35,444 nt of DNA from positions 1 to 35,444 of IMG/VR virus record IMGVR_UViG_3300029319_000195; one strand, given 5' to 3'. The stretch's first letter is position 1. Every line of letters begins with the position of its first letter. Below, in pieces: positions 22,601 to 30,862 of the stretch. The position numbers and the translations under genes are program-made. The DNA comes from a virus. The notes under the pieces were generated by a model. It ran no database searches, was not told the origin of the DNA, and saw only the letters and a program-made list of their open reading frames with translations.

Positions 22601-25600
22601 AAGGAAATCTTTTGCTAAAGCTTTAAATTCTTCTTTATCTTGGCTAGTAAGCTCTTCACGTATACCTTTTTGAACCTCACCTACTCTACCCATAAGACTC
22701 TTTATGCGAGGCACAGTGTTGTCCATAGCCAATATCCCTGCATCCCTTGAATCAGGTGCAGGTGAGAGTATCTCTAATATAATTTTGTTAGATTCTGTTA
22801 ACGCGTCATCATATGTTTTAAAATTCAAACCCAGTTTGTTGTTAAGAAATCTTGCCACGATGTTAAAAAATCGGGTAAGTGCATTAGTACCTGTAGCTGG
22901 TTTACCATCCTCCAACAGTATTTTGGCTAACTTCTTTTGAAAATCAGGGTTACTAAATGCTTCTGCGGCAAACTCATCTAACGTAGTCGCCCCATATGCA
23001 GTATCCAGACTGTCTTTAACTTCGTTGAATAGTTTATTAAGTCGTTTGGTTAACGGGTGATTCTTGTTAGCTAAAGTTTCTGAAGTTAATGCGTGAGTAA
23101 CCTCATGGAATACTACATGTGTATTGGTTCCTGATGCTGGATTTATGTATATCGTATTAGTCTTAGGATCAAATTGCCCTGCCATGTCTAAGTCGGGAGC
23201 AATCTGTATTTTGGTGCTGCCCACAAACTCACTTAATTTTCTAGCAATACTTCTTACTTTTTGATTACTAGAGGTAGTGCTTATGGATTCCAAGGCTTCT
23301 TTGAGATTACCGTCCGCGATCAACGCCATCGTGACAGGATGAAATCGTTCACTTAATGCACTGACTATCGCACTAGGTAATGGTAATGTCTCACCGCTGT
23401 ATACCTTACCTATTATATAGTCGGTTGGAGAGACATCTTTAACTACCCCAACTTGTGTTTTTCTTATAGTGTTAAAGTTAGATAAGTCTTGTCTTAGTTT
23501 TTCATTGCTGCGATCAGTGCGTTCTGTTTTTGGAGTTTTCTCTGCCGCTGCTATGTTCTTATCTTGTTCACTTGCTCTCTGCCTACGTAAATCATCTTTA
23601 TCTGAAGCAATAAGAGATAGTTGAGTTTTAGCTTCCTGTGCTTGAAGTTCGCGTCTTACGTTCTCCATCCATTGTTTGGTCTTGGGGGACATATTCTCGT
23701 TAGCCCACTCCAATACTTCCCTTGCTCGTTTCCGTCCTGTGGCCTTAAAAAACTTCTTGGTTGCCTCAGATTCACCTGTTGAGTTGAACTGCTGTGGGTA
23801 TACAAACTGCCCTTTCTTCTTACCTTCTGTGTACTTACGAGCATGAAACACATCTTCAAATATGGCCCAATACAATGCACTCAACGGCTCGACTTTAGGG
23901 TTGGTACGAGAACCAAAGAACCCCTGCAAACTCTCCATTAGAGAATTTTTAGTCACTTTCTCTGTATTTTTTATTGTGTCTATTTTGGCTGTGTCCCCTT
24001 GAGTAAGGGGGCTTGTCCCTGTGGCATCACTAGGTATACCGTCCATCAAGAAAGTAATCCTGAAGCCACCGTCCTGTACTGTCTCAAAACCTAAATACTT
24101 AGGATCGAAATATCCATCGTCCCTTAACTGTATCATGTCTTGTTTTTCTGCAACCTTCATCCCTTCGACATCTTTATACTTCTGCATTAATTGAAGTGTC
24201 GCTTCAGCCTGTTGTTTAGCTGTTAGTTTTTTAGGGGGTCTCGGTTTTGCTTTAGGTTTAGGTTTAGGTTTAGCAGTAATGTTCCCAGTGCGTTGTCCAG
24301 TTTTAGTAGTTTTCTTTGTGGTAACACGTTTAGCTGTATCATCTTTCTTATCGACTTGTTCGGGTGAAGTTGTTTCGCCTGTATCTGCAAGCTTACGTTG
24401 CATCCGATTAAGAGGAGCTTCGGTAAAGGCTTCTTCTATTGCGTCCCCTATTGTTTTTTGGTCGCGGTTAACTGCTGTAGGTTGCACGCCTCCCATTCTC
24501 TGGGCTTGCCCAACCATTAAATCATACAATTCCGTTAATTCTTTTTTAGCCGCTATAAATTCTGGCATCGCATCTATTTCTTCTTGCGACTTACCTTGAC
24601 TTAATTGATTAGCATTAGCTTGTTCTATCCTAGCTTCTGCTTCTTTGAAGTTCTTTTCGTATCTGTCTAGTACACGCTGTTGAACTTCAGGATCTGCATC
24701 AAACTCGGCATCTTGTTTTTTCCTTTGTGCAACGGCTTCTAGTCTGTTAAACCCGCTTTGTTCTGTTGGTTTACCAACAATTTTTTGTTTGGTGGGGTCA
24801 AACGCTACAATTTGGTCTTGGGTAAATATGGAAGGTATATCAAGTGCTTCCTGTTCTTTAAGAGTAAGCGCATCCATACCTTTTATTATTAACCCGTCAT
24901 ATCCCTGTTCTTTTAACCTAGATATTTCAGTTTCTTTTAACGTACCAATGTCATCTGTTACTGTGAAATCTATTTCACCAACAATTTCTTTAAATTTACC
25001 GACTGTTTCAGGGGTAAGTACAAAAGCTTTTTCAAATGTTGCTTCGACATCATATACAAACGGTAAAGGGTCGAAACCGTACATATCAAATTCTTCTGAG
25101 GGCTTTAAAAATGGGTTATCTGGGTAGCCCATGTACAAGACATCATCACCAAAGACTCCCGGCTCTTGCCCTTCTGCATAACGAGCTTCGGGGTTTACAT
25201 CTTTAGGATCAATAAAGCCTGTTAAGTCACTCTCTGAAGAACCATGCTTTAACGGTATTGTCCCACTAAACGAACTATCGTCTTTCTTTGGTTTGATAGA
25301 TTCTTTTAGCCGTTTGGTTTCTTGCTTAGTGGGTATTAGAGATAGCTGTTCATCAGGCACACCTGACAACAAACGGTCTACGTTTTGTTTAACGTCCTGA
25401 GATTTAGATTTTCTAGCAAATGCTATTAAGTCATCACGTACTACAGGATCGTTTAAGTCTTTACCTTCTATTCTTTTACGTATAAGTGCATTTTTTGATA
25501 TGCCAAGGCCGTCCATAACCTCAGAAGTTACAGGTGTGGGTTCTTGAGCAACTTCTACATCTTCGTCTACAGTTGGAGTAGCAGTGAGTCCCGCACGTCC

Positions 25601-27406
25601 CATACCGGGAAAAGAAGGTTGTTCTGTTATTTCAGTTCTTTCTTTTGGGGCAACAGCAGCTTCCATTTCAGCCTGTGCATCCCCGGCTTCTTCTTCTAAG
25701 ACTGCTCGTTCTGCTTCTGCCTCTTCCATAACTGATCGCTGTTTATCATCAATGGTATCTACCACTGGATCGGGCGGAGGCGCATCGGGTGTAGCCCTTT
25801 GGAAGTCTATGGCTCTGTCGATAGTAGCAAGTTCTGCTTTTGTGGGCTGTAGGTCAGTTATACCTTTTAAATCTGGTTCTAAATATCGTGCTTCTTCTAA
25901 CCCACGAATAAACCTTTTAATTAATGTGTCACGTTGTTTAGTAGGTTCGTTTTCTATTACGCTGCGTAATATTATCCCACGTATAGCTTCTGCTTCTGTT
26001 TCTGGCCTTCGTGTTTCAGGTATTAATAGTCGTTCGCTTCTTTCTGCATCTTCTTCTAGTAATGTAAATGGCCCTTCAGAATCAACTGTTGTGTACTCTT
26101 CTGCTTCCCTTCTAGCTCTATCACTTTCTGCTTCAGAATCTACTAGTTGTTGAAACTCTGCTTCTTCTGCGGCTGCTTCTTCCTCTACTAACTCTTGGAA
26201 TTCAACCTCATCAACGAGATCCATTTGAGCGGGGCTTGTTTCAGTACCGTACCGTTCTCTTCTTGCTTGCTCTGCTTTTTCTTCTTCAGTAGCTTCTCTT
26301 TCTGTTGTAGGGTAATCTTCTGCTCTTTCAAGTTCTTGTTCTAACTCAAGAGCAAACATGTCTTGTTGAGTATCGCCCAGACGTTCATTAGCGTCTTGTT
26401 GTGCTCCAAGATATTCCCCAACAGTCATATCATTAGGGTCACCAGTTTCTTTACGGCTCTTACCGGGGACAAATACATCAATTAATCCCTGTATGATGGC
26501 ACCAGCACCGCCACCGTAACCTGCCGCTGGCCCAATACCTTCAAAGGTTTCAGCTAATGCATTGTATTGTTGTTCGTTTATGTTCTGGAGTATTTCAGCA
26601 GTGGCTTCCTGCAATCCTTCTGCACCGCCTGTTACTGCCATATTACGTAATCTGCCGCCTATACCTTCAACTACTTCAGGGCCAAGTTTATTTACAAGAT
26701 CACTAACAACAGGTACATCTACATACTTAACAAAACGAGCAATAGGTAATATTTCGGTTAAGCCGATAAGTGCGCCACGAAAAGATGCTGCACCACGTTC
26801 TTCTTCGGTAGCATCAGCAGCACGGGCGCGTTCACTTGCTTCACCTGCACCGGCACCTACACCTAGTAAACCAGCTATTCCAGTACCTGCAACAGTAGCA
26901 GCACCAGCAAATGGGGACGCGGCAACACCGGCACCTACAAGAGCAGCAGGAGCAGCAATACCAGCAATCGAACCGAGAGCCTGACCTAATCCATAAGATA
27001 TAGAGTCTTCGTCACCTTCATCATCAGTAATAGAATCCGCAAATTTTTGTATAGTTTCACGGGCAGCAAGTTCATCTTCTTCTTCAAGTAGGGTAGCTGC
27101 GCCAAGAGCAGCCGATTCGCCCATCCCAACAAAACCAGCACCAAAACCTTCTATAAGGTTACCCAGTATGCCTTCGTCTTCTTCCTCTCTGGAACCACGA
27201 AACTCTGCTAATCTTGCGGCTAATTCTTTTTCTCGTTCGCGTTCTGCGCGTATCCTATCTAAAGAAGATGTAGATGAGGTAGGTGAGGCAGGTGTACCAC
27301 GTTGGTTTTCGCTAATTAAACGAGCAAGATCATCGTAAGTAGCATCTTCTGGTGCATCAACTAAGTATTCGCTACCGTCTTTTAGTTGAACATTAAATTG
27401 AGCCAT
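19670..27406 (-). CDS. Giant polyvalent internal virion protein (ART-like, metallopeptidase-like, LPD38-like)
   Basis: 2578 residues, ATG at 27406 overlapping the previous stop (TAATG). Order: an N-terminal QFNVQLKDGSEYLVDAP module; a Gly/Ala-rich hydrophobic region (about 95-320) able to form membrane helices; a Glu/Arg-rich helical part (about 330-500); an ADP-ribosyltransferase-like domain (about 720-895) with KHGSS, GYDGLII and DQIVAFDP; a Lys/Pro repeat near 1055; a zinc metallopeptidase-like HEVTH (1434-1438); long helical regions; and a C-terminal part (about 1990-2400) like LPD38, with NLSQIPLFVLPMFGAKYG. Polyvalent proteins of this type are carried in the virion and injected with DNA. 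Likely roles: DNA ejection and modification of host proteins during entry. The domain calls rest on motifs, not alignments. Confidence 0.85.
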   Translation of the reverse strand: MAQFNVQLKDGSEYLVDAPEDATYDDLARLISENQRGTPASPTSSTSSLDRIRAEREREKELAARLAEFRGSREEEDEGILGNLIEGFGAGFVGMGESAALGAATLLEEEDELAARETIQKFADSITDDEGDEDSISYGLGQALGSIAGIAAPAALVGAGVAASPFAGAATVAGTGIAGLLGVGAGAGEASERARAADATEEERGAASFRGALIGLTEILPIARFVKYVDVPVVSDLVNKLGPEVVEGIGGRLRNMAVTGGAEGLQEATAEILQNINEQQYNALAETFEGIGPAAGYGGGAGAIIQGLIDVFVPGKSRKETGDPNDMTVGEYLGAQQDANERLGDTQQDMFALELEQELERAEDYPTTEREATEEEKAEQARRERYGTETSPAQMDLVDEVEFQELVEEEAAAEEAEFQQLVDSEAESDRARREAEEYTTVDSEGPFTLLEEDAERSERLLIPETRRPETEAEAIRGIILRSVIENEPTKQRDTLIKRFIRGLEEARYLEPDLKGITDLQPTKAELATIDRAIDFQRATPDAPPPDPVVDTIDDKQRSVMEEAEAERAVLEEEAGDAQAEMEAAVAPKERTEITEQPSFPGMGRAGLTATPTVDEDVEVAQEPTPVTSEVMDGLGISKNALIRKRIEGKDLNDPVVRDDLIAFARKSKSQDVKQNVDRLLSGVPDEQLSLIPTKQETKRLKESIKPKKDDSSFSGTIPLKHGSSESDLTGFIDPKDVNPEARYAEGQEPGVFGDDVLYMGYPDNPFLKPSEEFDMYGFDPLPFVYDVEATFEKAFVLTPETVGKFKEIVGEIDFTVTDDIGTLKETEISRLKEQGYDGLIIKGMDALTLKEQEALDIPSIFTQDQIVAFDPTKQKIVGKPTEQSGFNRLEAVAQRKKQDAEFDADPEVQQRVLDRYEKNFKEAEARIEQANANQLSQGKSQEEIDAMPEFIAAKKELTELYDLMVGQAQRMGGVQPTAVNRDQKTIGDAIEEAFTEAPLNRMQRKLADTGETTSPEQVDKKDDTAKRVTTKKTTKTGQRTGNITAKPKPKPKAKPRPPKKLTAKQQAEATLQLMQKYKDVEGMKVAEKQDMIQLRDDGYFDPKYLGFETVQDGGFRITFLMDGIPSDATGTSPLTQGDTAKIDTIKNTEKVTKNSLMESLQGFFGSRTNPKVEPLSALYWAIFEDVFHARKYTEGKKKGQFVYPQQFNSTGESEATKKFFKATGRKRAREVLEWANENMSPKTKQWMENVRRELQAQEAKTQLSLIASDKDDLRRQRASEQDKNIAAAEKTPKTERTDRSNEKLRQDLSNFNTIRKTQVGVVKDVSPTDYIIGKVYSGETLPLPSAIVSALSERFHPVTMALIADGNLKEALESISTTSSNQKVRSIARKLSEFVGSTKIQIAPDLDMAGQFDPKTNTIYINPASGTNTHVVFHEVTHALTSETLANKNHPLTKRLNKLFNEVKDSLDTAYGATTLDEFAAEAFSNPDFQKKLAKILLEDGKPATGTNALTRFFNIVARFLNNKLGLNFKTYDDALTESNKIILEILSPAPDSRDAGILAMDNTVPRIKSLMGRVGEVQKGIREELTSQDKEEFKALAKDFLSGKMADNAKTFFLSVLPSQALADVASGMGITGMQDLHVAMEKQRGDLSKVDANMDSNLAQIKSWFKGKSEATKKLFNDVVYTSTIEQVDPSKPKSFYIRAEEIALDKEARRIQNSVFKKTKQEISLKEARKQIPQEKLDEIKTQADLDDAEKLAKWDELNSKYRKLDTAGQDTYKFMRDIYKKKWEEMHDVIKGRIDVLPLDEEGKTKLKNEVFEQLFAQGDIDPFFPLTRSGDYWLSYQIKGSGETVVETFESVTTRRHAIKLLKEEGIVAEETIQSFRNPEQFSYDMAPSGSFVGQTLKIIDSHATAGLSQEKATEIKDEITRLFLTALPESSFAKSLKTRKGTPGYIEDAVDAMEKKGYDIARQIARMKNTEAINSLMEKIEEDNKTTPEGRSDNGLLILAEIKKRADFARNPPKDVVAQNLNRAAFIYTIGFNASSALVNLSQIPLFVLPMFGAKYGYTETVAAIKEAGRFGISSGTTSKGSFDVAFGEGKDRKTGIVRDKSMPAIDNYYEWKDGDFVVREDLELSKELRKEVDNLLPLVKMATERGQLNRSLIADSLNIDVSGRTRSLTDKISAVSAYMFHQAEQINRQTTLIAAYKLEMQQINEKAKDSKNPESKMTTAEKQQLASTNALYATQETNGGAVLETGPRLSQNGWLRVAMMYKNFGLQMYYSMLKSAKIALDADFSPEERKIARKQLYGVHGTALFFAGVSGVPLYGAVSMLADMLFLDEEEEDFDTIVRQYIGEEWYKGGLTSMLDIDVSQRVALTNLLWTANRYNNDASPEESLAHYLGGPAWGVIKSFDRAHNDFMNGELERGMENMVPSAIRNAWKGGVRYIRDDGILTRRGDPILEEFGAGDVLPQMLGFPPAEYTRTQEFNQIKKRIDTEVNRKKSSLTKKLYVMYRLGDWDGANEVLKEIQKFNKRHPSNAILGDTIKRSIAGHIRTTADMHGGVTISKNMQGPLAEIKPTYVYD

Positions 27407-29235
27407 TACTTAACTCTAGTGACACTACCTACATCTCTACCGGAAACAACCCCCGGAAATCTATTTTCTAAAACGAATTGAGCTTGAGATTCTAACTCAG
27501 GTATGTTGCCATACTCTGGTTTAGCAAGTTCGTTAGTAATTATTAAATCAAGCATACTTTCAAGTTGTTTAAGTCGCGCTTCTTCTTCTGGGCTTCTATC
27601 TGGTTTTGCTTTTAATATTGCGTACTCAGCGTATTCTGGCATCGATTCAAATTTAGCTTCAGCCGCTTTTTTCGCTTTATCACGTAATATTCCAGCCCTT
27701 CTAATTATTTCAGTAGCAGCATTAACCGCAGTTGCATCGTCACGAGACTGAATATTTAATTTACTAATCTCGTTAGCTTCTATTGCTAGTTCATTTGCTA
27801 CTTGTTTATCTATGGAACTAGCTACAAGCTCTGCATTTTTTTGAAAATTTCGTTGTTGAGTTGCGTCTAATGTAGACCATGCTTGAGTTGCATTACCAAT
27901 TAAAGTGTTTATTGAGTTAGATGCGTCTGTGGCTTTCTGGAACAAAGTTTGACCAGCAGATACGCCTTGTTTTATACCTTCACTGGAAAGTGCTAATTCT
28001 TTATCTAAAAGTTCCGAACTCTTTAATAAATTAGCTCTGGTATTTTCACGTTGTTTATCTCTAGTTCCATAAAGCCCCGTGTACATACCTCTACCAAAAT
28101 CAGCTAGAGACCGACCACCACCTGCACCACCAGCTAACATAGCCATATATTGTTCGCGTTTATTGCGTTCGGGGTCTTCAAACATCCTGTTTAATTGGCC
28201 TTGAATACCTTCAGTTTCGGCTTTTCTTCTTGCAGCTAAAGCATCAAATTTGCCAGTAACTGTCTCAGGATCTAACCCAAGTGCTTTACCCCTAGCAATA
28301 GAAGCCTCATAAGCATCATCAGGATCTTTTCTTGCTAGTTCTTTTATTCTTGTTTCCAGCTCTGTATCCGGGGTGTACCCAGTATCTGTGGGTCGGCCCT
28401 TTTCAATTTCTGTTAACCTTTCTCTCAATGCATCTGCACCAGATACAGGAGGCGTTTTTTGGGTAACGCTACCACCACTAGGGGGTACAACAGCAGGAGG
28501 AGCACTTAATTCTTCTTTTTCTTTTTCAAATTGACCAAGTGGGTCAGGCATATAGCCGCTAGACGGGCCTTTAGGAACAGAAGGGCCAGCAGTTTGACCC
28601 GGAACAACACCAGCAGGAGGAGTTTGAGTTTGAGCTTGAACAGTTGAAGTAGTAACAGGCGTGGGCGTAGCTTGACCTAGTTTTCTAAACCCTGTTGGTT
28701 GCCTTTGGCTCATAGGCATACTCATTTGTGCTCTATTTCTGTCTCTTTTTATCATTTCTATAATCTGAGCATCAGTTGGGTTGCGTTGTGCCACGCTCCT
28801 GCGACCACGCAGTTTTTGCCTGTATGCATCTATATCTGCTTGAGTAATACCACCTACATTAAATTTTTTAACAGGGCCACCAGCAGCCATCATGCGTTCA
28901 ATACCTACAGGAGGTTGTTGTCCTTGTCTTTGCATGTTCTGTTGTTTTTGTTTTTGTGCTTGTCCTAATAAGCCAGCAGTCTGTTTAACTACCTCTTGCT
29001 TACTACGTTCAAGCATCTCATCTTCCATTTGCCGCTTAACCGTTGCAGGGTCTTGCTGCATACTTAACTGTATTTCACGAGCTTTAGAGTCTTGTTCGTT
29101 TTTTAATTTCTGTAATGCAAGAAGATCAATAAGATTCTTTGACATGTTATAGCGTTGATTAAGTTGCCCTTCTCTACCACGAAAGGCATCCATAGTACGA
29201 TCAACAGTTGCATCTATTCCTTGGCTACGTAACAT
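27406..29235 (-). CDS. Internal virion-type protein with Gly-Gly motif
   Basis: 609 residues from ATG 29235, with AAGGGA just upstream. The N-terminal 120 residues are helical, Gln/Arg/Glu-rich (ALQKLKNEQDSKAREIQLSM). MMAAGGPVKKFNVGG at about 116-130 is a Gly-Gly motif shared with other proteins in this operon. Residues about 190-290 are Pro/Thr/Gln-rich and probably disordered. The rest (about 300-600) is helical, rich in Ala/Glu/Lys, with repeated SEGI/NEIS segments, plus a GGAGGGRSLADFGRG loop. Its layout and position resemble T7 gp15-like ejection proteins in size, though sequence similarity is not claimed. Probably an inner-virion protein. Confidence 0.65.
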   Translation of the reverse strand: MLRSQGIDATVDRTMDAFRGREGQLNQRYNMSKNLIDLLALQKLKNEQDSKAREIQLSMQQDPATVKRQMEDEMLERSKQEVVKQTAGLLGQAQKQKQQNMQRQGQQPPVGIERMMAAGGPVKKFNVGGITQADIDAYRQKLRGRRSVAQRNPTDAQIIEMIKRDRNRAQMSMPMSQRQPTGFRKLGQATPTPVTTSTVQAQTQTPPAGVVPGQTAGPSVPKGPSSGYMPDPLGQFEKEKEELSAPPAVVPPSGGSVTQKTPPVSGADALRERLTEIEKGRPTDTGYTPDTELETRIKELARKDPDDAYEASIARGKALGLDPETVTGKFDALAARRKAETEGIQGQLNRMFEDPERNKREQYMAMLAGGAGGGRSLADFGRGMYTGLYGTRDKQRENTRANLLKSSELLDKELALSSEGIKQGVSAGQTLFQKATDASNSINTLIGNATQAWSTLDATQQRNFQKNAELVASSIDKQVANELAIEANEISKLNIQSRDDATAVNAATEIIRRAGILRDKAKKAAEAKFESMPEYAEYAILKAKPDRSPEEEARLKQLESMLDLIITNELAKPEYGNIPELESQAQFVLENRFPGVVSGRDVGSVTRVK

Positions 29236-29252
29236 TATTTAATCCCTTTAAT

Positions 29253-30107
29253 TTATGTATCGTCTTTTTTATCATCGTCGCCAGCAACATTATCTTTACC
29301 ACCAAATAACATATTATATAAGGCTCCTAGACCGCCTCCACCTTCTCCGGCTGACTCCATGCTTAGTAGACCACCTAAGATATTAGATAAGGTACTGGGT
29401 TTAGAATACTGATAAGACTGTGCAGCTAATGGTAAGCCTTGCAACAAAGACTGCATATATTGTACTTGCTTGTATGGAAACAACCTTTCTTCTTCAAACT
29501 GAGCACGATCAGCAGCAATGCCCTGTTGCTCTATATCACGTTGTTCTCTGCCCGCCGCTTGTTTTGCAGCTAACGCCTGTAGGCCATACCCTCTATCTCT
29601 ATCAAACAAATTAGCAGCTTGGTCAAATGCTTTAGCATATCCAGCACCTGCGGCTGCTCCTATGTTAGCTTGTAATGCACGGTCTCTTTCTGCATCCATA
29701 ACAGCTTGTCGGGTGCCTCCATAAGCACCTGCTTTAGTCAATCTGGCTGTATCGGCTAAACCACTGATCTCTGACTGTCTTCTCATCTCCGCTAGTTGCG
29801 GTTGTAGAGCAGCTTGTAAGTAAGGATTCATGTAGTTTTGAGCAGCAGTTGCATCAAAAGCACCTGTAGTGGGGGCAGATAACCCTGCTATTCCAGTAAA
29901 TGCAGACTGTTGTAACCCAGATGGCCCCGCTGTTAATGGCCCTTGATATGCTTGATAACCTTGGTCAGCTAGTGCCTGACCTTTACCCAACATGTCGGTG
30001 ACATAAGGGCCAGCCCAACTAGAAAGAGAAGATTCCTGACCCGTATATTGCGGTTCAAAACCTCCTCCTTGATTAGAAGTGCCTGTTGTATCTGTGCCAT
30101 TACTCAT
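29253..30107 (-). CDS. Probable internal virion/DNA-transfer protein
   Basis: 284 residues from ATG 30107 (GAGGTAAG upstream). The N-terminus is Gly/Thr/Gln-rich (GTDTTGTSNQGGGFE). The core has AAQNYMNPYLQAALQPQLAEM, a long Ala/Arg/Gln helix, and the segment KAGAYGGTRQAVMDAERDRA. This NPY ... GAYGGTRQA ... AERDRA pattern recurs in internal virion or DNA-transfer proteins of environmental phages. The C-terminus is Gly-rich (GEGGGGLGALYNMLFGG) with acidic end residues. Small, helical and virion-associated is the safest description. Confidence 0.65.
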   Translation of the reverse strand: MSNGTDTTGTSNQGGGFEPQYTGQESSLSSWAGPYVTDMLGKGQALADQGYQAYQGPLTAGPSGLQQSAFTGIAGLSAPTTGAFDATAAQNYMNPYLQAALQPQLAEMRRQSEISGLADTARLTKAGAYGGTRQAVMDAERDRALQANIGAAAGAGYAKAFDQAANLFDRDRGYGLQALAAKQAAGREQRDIEQQGIAADRAQFEEERLFPYKQVQYMQSLLQGLPLAAQSYQYSKPSTLSNILGGLLSMESAGEGGGGLGALYNMLFGGKDNVAGDDDKKDDT

Positions 30108-30115
30108 AACTTACC

Positions 30116-30862
30116 TCACGCAGGTAAAAATTTATTAGGGTTTATTTGTTTACCCTGTTTTGGGTTTCCAGTACGTGACTTACGTACCTTAGTCATCATA
30201 CCATCTAATACTTTTGCTCCAGCATCAGAATTGCCATTACCTAAATGACTAACTACATCTGCCGGTATTACAAACTCACCATCACTTAACGCAGCAGGTT
30301 GAGTTCCATTAATACTTGCCGGTATTTTATCTGCCATGCCGTCAGTAGAACCACTTAAATATCGTCCACGATTTAGTCTAGCGATACCACCCGCAGCTAA
30401 ATCAGTATTAACGGGCACATCTTCTATTACTGAAGAAGCTCCTCTAAATTCTGGTTGAACTGGAGGGCTTGCAGGTCGTTGTCTGTTACGTGCGTTTAAA
30501 GCTGCTAACCCACTTGCTTGTGATGCTGCCATAGCTTTAGCTTGTTCAGGAGTAATTTCAGGTCTTTTTTCTGGCCCTTTAGCATAAATGGTATCGGTAA
30601 AATACCGTTGCCCCATGCTACCGGGTCTTCTATTAGGGTCATACGCCATAGGAACACGCTGGCTTACTGCGGTGTAGCTAGGTATACCCCCTTGATATCC
30701 TGTCTTTGGTATCTGCTCATCAAACAACCCAGACTTACTAGCACCGTAGGAAAGTCCTAATTTAGCTAACGCTGCCAAACCAGAGTCACTACCCATAAAA
30801 TCCTGAAAACTACCGCCAACATCTTTAGCAGTACCAACTAAGTTATCCCACCACGAAGCCAT
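30116..30862 (-). CDS. Virion-associated protein with C-terminal LSDGEFVIPADVV domain
   Basis: 248 residues from ATG 30862, overlapping the previous stop, with GGGAGG upstream. The N-terminal 150 residues are Gly/Ser/Pro-rich and low complexity. The C-terminal 95 residues contain LAAGGIARLNRGRYLSG, then DKIPASINGTQPAALSDGE, FVIPADVVSHLGNG, and a basic helix (MMTKVRKSRTG). The SDGE(F/Y)VIPADVV pattern is, from memory, a common module in phage internal virion proteins and tail proteins. It ends in a basic tail KQGKQINPNKFLPA. A structural role is likely; the precise function is unknown. Confidence 0.7.
   Translation of the reverse strand: MASWWDNLVGTAKDVGGSFQDFMGSDSGLAALAKLGLSYGASKSGLFDEQIPKTGYQGGIPSYTAVSQRVPMAYDPNRRPGSMGQRYFTDTIYAKGPEKRPEITPEQAKAMAASQASGLAALNARNRQRPASPPVQPEFRGASSVIEDVPVNTDLAAGGIARLNRGRYLSGSTDGMADKIPASINGTQPAALSDGEFVIPADVVSHLGNGNSDAGAKVLDGMMTKVRKSRTGNPKQGKQINPNKFLPA

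Noticed and set aside
24243-24275. Run of TTTAGG units resembling a telomere repeat
   Set aside because: It is the coding sequence for a Lys-Pro repeat (KPKPKPKAKP) on the - strand within the 2578-aa gene, so it is explained by the protein.
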